A DNA stretch of 64,000 nt from Pseudomonas veronii (GTDB taxonomy: Bacteria > Pseudomonadota > Gammaproteobacteria > Pseudomonadales > Pseudomonadaceae). The notes under the pieces are model-generated. The model saw only the letters and a program-made list of their open reading frames with translations, made no database searches and was not told the origin of the DNA. This document shows positions 57,728 to 64,000 of the stretch, in pieces. A program made the translations under genes and the position numbers. Where the stretch lies: assembly GCF_001439695.1 (NCBI RefSeq), contig NZ_JYLL01000010.1:1-64000 (forward strand). The letters run 5' to 3'. How positions within the stretch are numbered: position 1 is the first letter of the stretch; each line of letters starts with the position of its first letter.

Positions 57728-60700
57728 GTGCAATCCCCTCCCGGCACCCAGCGCATCGTCAAGATCCGCCGCGACTACAACTCCTGGGTCGCCGACGAGA
57801 CCATGGAAGACTACGCCCTGCGCTACACCCCCAAATCCTTTCGCAAGTGGTCGGAGCTGCGCATCGCCAACACCGCCCTGGGCGCGGTGTCGTTCCTGGC
57901 GCTGGAGGCGATCGGCGGCGTCTTGGTGCTGAGTTACGGCTTCACCAACACCTTCTGGGCGATCCTGGCCATCAGCCTGGTGATCTTCCTCACCGGCCTG
58001 CCCATCAGCTATTACGCCGCCCGCTATGGCGTGGACATGGACTTGCTGACCCGTGGCGCCGGCTTCGGCTATATCGGTTCAACCATCACCTCGCTGATCT
58101 ACGCCAGCTTCACCTTCCTGTTCTTCGCCCTGGAAGCGGCGATCATGGCGCTGGCACTGGAGTTGTATTTCCATATCCCGCTGGCCTTCGCCTATGTGAT
58201 CTGCTCGCTGCTGGTGATTCCGCTGGTGGCCTACGGCGTCACGCTGATCAGTCGCCTGCAACTGTGGACCCAACCGCTGTGGCTGTTTTTGCTGGTGTTG
58301 CCCTATGGTTTCGTGTGGTGGAAAAACCCCGACGCGTTCAGCGACTGGACCAGCTTTGTCGGGCGCAGCGGCGACGGCGGCGGTTTCAACCTGCTGGCGT
58401 TCTGCGCCGCCTGTACCGTGGCGCTGTCGCTGGTGACGCAGATCGGCGAGCAAGTGGACTACCTGCGCTTTCTCCCGGAAAAGACCGCCGCCAACCGCAA
58501 GCGCTGGTGGGCCGCCCTGCTCTGCTCCGGCCCCGGGTGGATTATCCCCGGCGCGTTGAAGATGTTTGGCGGCGCGTTCCTGGCGTTCCTTGCCCTGCAA
58601 CATGAAATCCCCATGGAACGCGCCGCCGAGCCGACCCAGATGTACCTGGTCGCCTTCCGTTATGTGTTCAGCTCGCCGGAATGGGCCCTCGGCGCCATGG
58701 TGCTGTTCGTGTTCATCTCGCAGATGAAGATCAACCTGACCAACGCCTACGCCGGCTCCCTGGCCTGGTCGAACTTCTTCGCCCGCGTCACCCACAGTCA
58801 CCCCGGGCGCGTGGTGTGGCTGGTGTTCAACGTGGCCATTGCGTTGATGCTGATGGAGCTGGGCGTGTTCGACGTGATCGATCAGGTGCTGGGGCTGTAC
58901 GCGAATATTGCGATTGCCTGGATCGGGACATTGGTCGCCGACCTGGTGATCAACAAGCCCCTGGGACTGTCGCCCAAACACATCGAGTTCAAGCGCGCGC
59001 ACCTCTACGACATCAATCCGGTGGGTGTCGGCTCGATGCTGATTGCCTCGCTGCTGTCGATCCTCGCCCACTTCGGCCTGTTTGGCGCCCTGGCCCAGGC
59101 CGCGCCGCCCTTCGTCGCCCTCGGCACGGCGCTGGTGATGGCGCCGCTGTTGGCCTGGATGACCCAGGGCAAGTACTACATCGCACGCACCAGCGACGCC
59201 CAATTGATTCACCCGGTGGCACCCGCCACCCATGCGGTCTGCGGGCTGTGCAGCAACCCGTTCGAGACGGCGGACATGGCGTTCTGCCCGGCCTACAGCA
59301 CGCCCATCTGTTCGTTGTGTTGCTCGTTGGATGCGCGCTGCGGCGACCGTTGCAAACCCCATGCGCGGCTGGTCAGCCAGTTCGAAGGCGTGCTGCGCCG
59401 GTTGCTGCCCAACAGCCTGATGCCGCGCCTGCATACACGGCTGGCCCATTACCTGGGGCTGTTATCGGTGCTGGTGCTGCTGCTCGCCGGCGCCCTGGCC
59501 TTGATCTACGTGCAGGCGGCCCAGGGTTTGCCGCATTCGCAAACCCTGTACCAGGCGTTCTTCAAAGCGTTCCTGACCCTGTCGGTGCTGGCCGCCGTGC
59601 TCGCCTGGTGGGTGGTGCTGACCCGCGAAAGCCGCCGCGTCGCCCAGCAGGAATCCGACCGCCAGACCCTGCTGCTGATGCAGGAAATCGACGCCCACAG
59701 CCTCACCGACCAGGCCCTGCAACAGGCCAAGGAAGCCTCGGAAGCCGCCAACGCCGCCAAGAGCCGCTACGTCACCGGGCTGTCCCACGAGCTGCGCACA
59801 CCGCTGAACAGCATCCTCGGTTTCACCCAGATCCTGCAGCGCGACAGCGCCATGCCCGAGCAGCACCAGGACGCACTGGCGACCATCCTGCGCAGCGGCT
59901 CGCACTTGCTGTCATTGATCGACGGCCTGCTCGACGTGGCCAAGATCGAGGCCGGCAAGTTACGCCTGGAACTCACCGAAATCCCCTTCCCCGAACTGAT
60001 CCACGACCTGGAGCAGATGTTCACCCCCCAAGCCCAGGACAAGGGCCTGCGCTTTCGCCTGGACTGCGTCGGCAAGATCCCCGCCGTGGTGCGCGGTGAT
60101 GAAAAACGCGTGCGCCAGATCCTGATCAACCTGCTCGGCAATGCGGTGAACTTCACCGACAGCGGCGAAGTGTGCCTGCGGGTCAGCTACATGCGCGAGA
60201 CCGCCAACTTTGAAATCATCGACACCGGCATCGGCATCGACCCCGGGCAGATCGAGCGGATCTTCCAACCGTTCGAGCGCGGCGACCTGATGCGCCAGGA
60301 CAAAGGCGTAGGCCTGGGGCTGACCATCACGCGCATGCTCACTGCGCTGATGGGCGGCGAACTACGCGTTACCAGCGAGCTGGACAAGGGCACCTGTTTC
60401 CAGGTGCGCCTGTTCCTGTCCCAGGTGCGCGCGCCGCAGGCGGTGGTGCATGTGGAACACGACATCATCGGCTACCACGGCGCACGCCGACGCATTCTGG
60501 TGGTGGACGACCATGTGGACCACCGCAAGGTACTCAGCGGCATGCTCACGCCTCTGGGCTTTGAGGTGATCCAGGCGAGCAACGGCCAGGATGCGATTCG
60601 CCAGGTCGCGCTGCTTGCGCCGGACCTGATCCTGATGGACCTGTCGATGCCGACCCTGGACGGCCTGGAAACCAGCCGGCTGATCCGCCGCAATGCACTG

Positions 60701-61105
60701 TCCACCGCGCCGATCATCGTGATCTCGGCCAACGCCTTTACCGACGACCGCGAACGCAGCATCGCCGCCGCCTGCAACGACTACCTGGCCAAGCCGGTGC
60801 GTACCCCGGAGCTGCTCGGACGCCTGCAACAACACCTCGGCCTGCAATGGCTGCGGCGCACCAAAACCTTCGTCGCGCCACCACCGCCCAGCGTGCTGCC
60901 GAGCGCCGACGACCTCGCCGTGCTCGCCGAACTCAGCGCGATCGGCTACGTGCGGGGCCTGCACGAAAAACTCGACACGATCCTCGAACACCGCCCGGAC
61001 GCCGCACCGTTCATCAGCAAAGTGCGCGGGTTGCTCAAGGGTTTCCGCCTGGATGAACTCAACCGAACCCTCAAGGAGGCCGAAGATGAATGTACTCACC
61101 CGTAG
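57728..61105 (+). CDS. Hybrid sensor kinase with NCS1-permease-like N-terminus (transporter-type receptor)
   Basis: 1125 residues from a GTG. Residues about 20-490 form a 10-12 helix unit resembling NCS1 nucleobase/allantoin permeases (DYNSWVADETMEDYALRYTP, LEAIGGVLVLSYGFTNTFWA, RGAGFGYIGSTITSLIYASF). Next is a Cys cluster (C505, C508, C520, C528, C531, C532, C538, C542) of zinc-ribbon type, two membrane segments (about 575-640), a coiled linker, HisKA with SHELRTPLNS (His687), an ATPase domain (NLLGNAVNF, DTGIGID, GVGLGLTI), a receiver domain with Asp971 (ILMDLSMP) and a short C-terminal domain. The layout resembles CbrA-type kinases but with a different transporter family. It overlaps the regulator gene and is divergent from urtA, so it likely senses urea, amides or a related compound. 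Whether it also transports is unknown. Confidence 0.88.
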   Translation: MQSPPGTQRIVKIRRDYNSWVADETMEDYALRYTPKSFRKWSELRIANTALGAVSFLALEAIGGVLVLSYGFTNTFWAILAISLVIFLTGLPISYYAARYGVDMDLLTRGAGFGYIGSTITSLIYASFTFLFFALEAAIMALALELYFHIPLAFAYVICSLLVIPLVAYGVTLISRLQLWTQPLWLFLLVLPYGFVWWKNPDAFSDWTSFVGRSGDGGGFNLLAFCAACTVALSLVTQIGEQVDYLRFLPEKTAANRKRWWAALLCSGPGWIIPGALKMFGGAFLAFLALQHEIPMERAAEPTQMYLVAFRYVFSSPEWALGAMVLFVFISQMKINLTNAYAGSLAWSNFFARVTHSHPGRVVWLVFNVAIALMLMELGVFDVIDQVLGLYANIAIAWIGTLVADLVINKPLGLSPKHIEFKRAHLYDINPVGVGSMLIASLLSILAHFGLFGALAQAAPPFVALGTALVMAPLLAWMTQGKYYIARTSDAQLIHPVAPATHAVCGLCSNPFETADMAFCPAYSTPICSLCCSLDARCGDRCKPHARLVSQFEGVLRRLLPNSLMPRLHTRLAHYLGLLSVLVLLLAGALALIYVQAAQGLPHSQTLYQAFFKAFLTLSVLAAVLAWWVVLTRESRRVAQQESDRQTLLLMQEIDAHSLTDQALQQAKEASEAANAAKSRYVTGLSHELRTPLNSILGFTQILQRDSAMPEQHQDALATILRSGSHLLSLIDGLLDVAKIEAGKLRLELTEIPFPELIHDLEQMFTPQAQDKGLRFRLDCVGKIPAVVRGDEKRVRQILINLLGNAVNFTDSGEVCLRVSYMRETANFEIIDTGIGIDPGQIERIFQPFERGDLMRQDKGVGLGLTITRMLTALMGGELRVTSELDKGTCFQVRLFLSQVRAPQAVVHVEHDIIGYHGARRRILVVDDHVDHRKVLSGMLTPLGFEVIQASNGQDAIRQVALLAPDLILMDLSMPTLDGLETSRLIRRNALSTAPIIVISANAFTDDRERSIAAACNDYLAKPVRTPELLGRLQQHLGLQWLRRTKTFVAPPPPSVLPSADDLAVLAELSAIGYVRGLHEKLDTILEHRPDAAPFISKVRGLLKGFRLDELNRTLKEAEDECTHP

Positions 61106-61784
61106 CACTGAACCCGGCGTGGTACTGATCGTCGACGACACCCCGGACAACCTGGCCATGCTCTCCGACGCCCTCGACGACGCCGGCTACATGGTGCTGG
61201 TGGCGCTCGACGGGCTCAGCGCGCTGAACCGCGTGCAACGCCGGCGCCCGGACCTGATCCTGCTGGACGCGATGATGCCGGGCCTGGACGGTTTCGAGAC
61301 CTGCCGCCGGCTCAAGGCGTTACCTGCCAGCGCGGACATCCCGGTGGTGTTCATGACCGGGCTGACCGACAGCAAGCATGTGGTGCAAGGCTTTGAAGTG
61401 GGCGGCAGCGACTACGTGACCAAGCCGATCCAGACCGACGAGGTGCTGGCGCGGGTGGCGGCGCATTTACGCACCTCGCGCATCCTGCTGTCGGCGCGGG
61501 CGGCGACGCAACCGAGTGTGTTGACCCTGGAGGATGAGCCGGCGCACAAGCTGTTGTCGGCACGCTTTCAACTGACCGAGCGCGAGGTCGAGGTGCTGCG
61601 CTGGGTGGCGTGCGGCAAGACCAATCGGGACATCGGCGATATCTTGGGGCTGAGCCCGCGGACGGTGAACAAGCACCTGGAACATGTGTATGTGAAGTTG
61701 GGGGTGGAGACGCGCACGGCGGCGACGTCGGTGGCCTTGGCCGCGATGAGCCCGAGCCGGGCGCCCATGTTGGCGACGCTTTAA
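61086..61784 (+). CDS. LuxR/NarL-family response regulator
   Basis: 232 residues from the ATG at 61086, with a strong AAGGAGG site inside the end of the kinase gene; an earlier ATG at 61053 lacks such a site. The receiver domain has VDDTP and Asp61 (LILLDAMMPGLDG) as phosphoacceptor and Lys in YVTKP. The C-terminal helix-turn-helix is LTEREVEVLRWVACGKTNRD followed by IGDILGLSPRTVNKHLEHVY. It is the likely partner of the upstream kinase and the best candidate to bind the TACGT-N6-ACGTA dyads at urtA and fmdA. Its TAA overlaps the stop of the convergent HD-GYP gene. Confidence 0.92.
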   Translation: MNVLTRSTEPGVVLIVDDTPDNLAMLSDALDDAGYMVLVALDGLSALNRVQRRRPDLILLDAMMPGLDGFETCRRLKALPASADIPVVFMTGLTDSKHVVQGFEVGGSDYVTKPIQTDEVLARVAAHLRTSRILLSARAATQPSVLTLEDEPAHKLLSARFQLTEREVEVLRWVACGKTNRDIGDILGLSPRTVNKHLEHVYVKLGVETRTAATSVALAAMSPSRAPMLATL

Positions 61785-62893
61785 TGTGGGGGCTGGCCAG
61801 TGCCCGCATCGGCTTGTCGTTGCTTGTGTATGCCAGCCAGTTCGGCGTCATCCTCGATGAGTTGTTCAACCGGGCCGAAACAGCGGCGCATCACCGTCAC
61901 CAGCTCCGGATCAAAATGCACGCCCGATTGCTCAAGAATATAGGCCTGCGCCCGTTCAGGGCTCCAGGCCCGCTTATAGGGACGTTCCATACGCAGCGCG
62001 TCATAGACATCACACAACGCGACAATCCTTGCCGACAGCGGAATGTCCTTTCCGGCAAGCCCTTGCGGATAGCCGCTGCCGTCCCATTTTTCATGGTGAC
62101 CATAGGCAATGTCCGCGGCCATATCGGTCAGGTCCGTGGCGTGTGCATCTTGCAGGATTGCATGGCCGATGCGCGGATGCTCCATCATCTGCTGGCGTTC
62201 CGGCACGGTTAATGGGCCTTCCTTGTGCAAGATCCGATCAGGAATGCCGATTTTCCCCAAGTCATGCATCGGCGCCGCCAATCGAATCAGCTCGCACCAC
62301 CTCTGCGGCATACCGATTGCTTCGGCCATCAAGGCCGCGGTTTCGCCAATGCGCAATACATGGGCGCCCGTTTCATCATCGCGATAGCAGGCCGCGCGAC
62401 TCAATGCGCGGATCATGGCGCAATAACTTTCCTGCAACTGAGCGGTGCGTTCAAACACCCTTTGCTCCAACTCACTGTTCAGGTCTTGCAGTTGGCGGGT
62501 GGCATGGGACAAGCGCAGAGCGTTGCGTATGCGCAATAGCAGCTCAGGCAAATCCAACGGTTTGGTCAGATAATCGTTGGCCCCCAGTTCAAGGCCGAGA
62601 CGGCGGCTTTGCGGCTCGCTCAATGCCGTCAAGATAATCACGGGAGACCTTGAGCGATTGCGATCGCTGAGTTGGCGCAGAATCTCAAACCCATCGGGCG
62701 CGGGCATATCCAGATCCAATAGCAGCAGATCCCACGGTTGCTCTTTGAGCCAAACCAGCCCGCTGGCCGAGTCGGCGAAACTCAAGACGTTGCGCAAACC
62801 GAAGGCTTTCAGGCTGGACTCCAGCAAGCGCAGGTTCGCAGCCACGTCATCGATAATCACAATTCGGGTATCGGCGGGGATATCACTGAACAT
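61781..62893 (-). CDS. Response regulator with HD-GYP domain (putative c-di-GMP phosphodiesterase)
   Basis: 370 residues: receiver domain with IIDDVAAN and Asp60 (LLLLDLDMP), a coiled linker (about 130-160), then an HD-GYP domain with HDLGKIGIPD at 210-219 and HHEKWDGSGYP at 266-276. All signature metal-ligand and GYP residues seen are intact, so c-di-GMP hydrolysis is expected. The start overlaps the end of the upstream kinase gene by 11 bases, so the two are probably coupled and form one signalling pair. The last 4 bases overlap the convergent LuxR regulator tail to tail. Confidence 0.93.
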   Translation of the reverse strand: MFSDIPADTRIVIIDDVAANLRLLESSLKAFGLRNVLSFADSASGLVWLKEQPWDLLLLDLDMPAPDGFEILRQLSDRNRSRSPVIILTALSEPQSRRLGLELGANDYLTKPLDLPELLLRIRNALRLSHATRQLQDLNSELEQRVFERTAQLQESYCAMIRALSRAACYRDDETGAHVLRIGETAALMAEAIGMPQRWCELIRLAAPMHDLGKIGIPDRILHKEGPLTVPERQQMMEHPRIGHAILQDAHATDLTDMAADIAYGHHEKWDGSGYPQGLAGKDIPLSARIVALCDVYDALRMERPYKRAWSPERAQAYILEQSGVHFDPELVTVMRRCFGPVEQLIEDDAELAGIHKQRQADAGTGQPPH

Positions 62894-64000
62894 TCGGTTT
62901 CTCCACTTGCATCATCGCGCGTATGAGTTCGCGTAGCTCATTGGGTTCCAGCGGTTGTTTAAGCACTGCTTGAAACTCACACCCCAACGTCGCGAGCAGG
63001 TGTGGTGATGTACACAGCAGAATAAGAAGGATTTGATCGCCACCTGGCAAACGTCGTAACCGCGACAGCGCATCGGTCAAGTCATTTCCCAGTAAGTCAC
63101 AGTCAATCAGCATGACGTCCGGCGCCGTGTCGCGCCGTACCTGCTCCAGACACTGCGCAAGCGTTCCGTGGCGCAGGTCCACCATGCCCGTCAACGTGTC
63201 TTCAAGACAGCGCAGCGTCTCGTCGTCCTGCCCCACGAAACACAGCGAGAGCAAGCGCTTGTGGACCTTGGGTGCCGCGATGCCTTGGGGCAGATCGACC
63301 CAAAAGCGACTGCCGACACCCGTTTCGCTGATGAGCCCCATGCTGCCGTTCATCAACGTGGCGAGTTCTCGGCACAACGCAAGGCCGATACCGGTGCCTT
63401 GGATCGCGGTGTTTTCCTGGCCCAAACGCTGGAACGGCTCGAACAGCGCGCCTTGCAGGGCTGCGGAAATACCTGCGCCACCATCTTCGACAAACACCCG
63501 CACGCGCCCCTTGCCATGGAGTTCAGCCCCCATGAACAAGCGAGCGTGAGGGCGGTTGTACTTGATGGCGTTGGACAGCAGGTTCAGCAGGATCTGGCGT
63601 AGGCGCCTGGCATCGGCCAGCACACTCAGCGCGGGGCTCGTCGACTGCAACTCAAGGTCAAGACCCGCAGCCTTGGCCTGGGAACGGACCATTTCGGCAC
63701 ATTCGCGCATCAGTCCGTCGACCTCCAGGACACGCATCTGCAAGCGCGGCGCCTCCGCCTGCAGGCTCGACCAGTCGAGCAAATCGTCGACCAGGTGAGC
63801 CAGGTGCTGGCTGGCGCCCAGGATCTCATCAAGGGATTTGGCCTCCTCCTGCCCATCGGCCACTTGCAGGCGCAATAACTGGGCGAATCCATGAATCGAA
63901 TTCAGCGGTGTGCGTAATTCGTGGCTCATGCTGGAGATAAAACGCGACTTCGCCTTGCTCGCCCCTTGCGCTTCAAGGGTACGGCGACGCAGATCCTCTT
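62883..64000 (-). CDS. Hybrid sensor histidine kinase, C-terminal part, cut by the window edge
   Basis: The frame is open to the right edge, reading EDLRRRTLEAQGASKAKSRF ISSMSHELRTPLNSIHGFAQ, so the ATG at 63929 inside SSMSHELR is not the true start. Visible are HisKA with its phosphoaccepting His, an ATPase domain (NLLSNAIKYN, VEDGGAGIS, GTGIGLALCRELA) and a C-terminal receiver-like domain (LCFVGQDDETLR, Asp in MLIDCDLLGND). The receiver looks divergent: the acidic pair is QDDE, and KQP provides the Lys. The sensor portion lies outside the window. It overlaps the HD-GYP gene, its likely output partner. Confidence 0.9.
   Translation of the reverse strand, partial: EDLRRRTLEAQGASKAKSRFISSMSHELRTPLNSIHGFAQLLRLQVADGQEEAKSLDEILGASQHLAHLVDDLLDWSSLQAEAPRLQMRVLEVDGLMRECAEMVRSQAKAAGLDLELQSTSPALSVLADARRLRQILLNLLSNAIKYNRPHARLFMGAELHGKGRVRVFVEDGGAGISAALQGALFEPFQRLGQENTAIQGTGIGLALCRELATLMNGSMGLISETGVGSRFWVDLPQGIAAPKVHKRLLSLCFVGQDDETLRCLEDTLTGMVDLRHGTLAQCLEQVRRDTAPDVMLIDCDLLGNDLTDALSRLRRLPGGDQILLILLCTSPHLLATLGCEFQAVLKQPLEPNELRELIRAMMQVEKPNVQ

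Noticed and set aside
57526..58605. Plus-strand frame over the REPIN and start of the kinase gene
   Set aside because: Out of frame with the well-supported kinase, and its N-terminus is encoded by a repeat element.

Overview
The window is GC-rich DNA from a fluorescent Pseudomonas, most likely the P. fluorescens subgroup. The reasons are a pyoverdine locus (pvdP, pvdM, pvdO, pvdF, pvdE, fpvA and side-chain NRPSs), PvdS-type promoters, and REP/REPIN elements typical of the genus. Residues read from the adenylation domains predict the side chain D-Ser-Lys-Gly-fOHOrn-Lys-fOHOrn-Ser. From memory this matches the pyoverdine of P. fluorescens ATCC 13525 and SBW25.

Layout. 1-9.7 kb: part of a type VI secretion cluster on the minus strand, in transcription order tssB, tssC, tssK, tssL, an OmpA-domain gene, hcp, clpV and the start of vgrG, which runs off the left edge. 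9.7-10.2 kb: an AT-rich intergenic stretch, presumably the T6SS promoter region. 10.2-19.8 kb: pyoverdine periplasmic maturation, formylation, export and receptor genes. Two divergent gene pairs (pvdP/pvdMO and pvdF/pvdE) each have back-to-back PvdS iron-starvation boxes, and fpvA has a Fur-box/sigma70-like promoter. 19.9-44.5 kb: two giant NRPS genes on the minus strand, four modules with one epimerase followed by three modules with a thioesterase, in one operon. 44.7-45.3 kb: hicAB toxin-antitoxin. 45.3-48.5 kb: an apparent DUF2239-MATE-MFS operon behind two tandem palindromes. 48.5-51.2 kb: fmdA-fmdB-amiE, formamide and aliphatic amide hydrolysis. 51.3-52.5 kb: a ten-unit tandem array of REP-pair repeats with a three-unit higher-order period. 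52.5-57.4 kb: urtABCDE, an ABC importer for urea or short-chain amides. 57.7-61.8 kb: a hybrid histidine kinase with an NCS1-permease-like N-terminus, and a LuxR-type response regulator. 61.8-64 kb: an HD-GYP response regulator and a hybrid sensor kinase that runs off the right edge.

How the parts work together. NRPS products are formylated through PvdF-made fOHOrn, exported by PvdE, matured in the periplasm by PvdP, PvdM and PvdO, and ferripyoverdine is recovered through FpvA. PvdL (chromophore), PvdS, PvdA, PvdH, PvdN and PvdQ are not in the window. In the right half, the permease-like sensor kinase and its regulator adjoin an amide/urea importer and two amide hydrolases. A 16-bp dyad, TACGT-N6-ACGTA, lies 69 and 80 bases upstream of the fmdA and urtA start codons. 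I infer one amide/urea-nitrogen regulon controlled by a transporter-like receptor; this is the least described system here.
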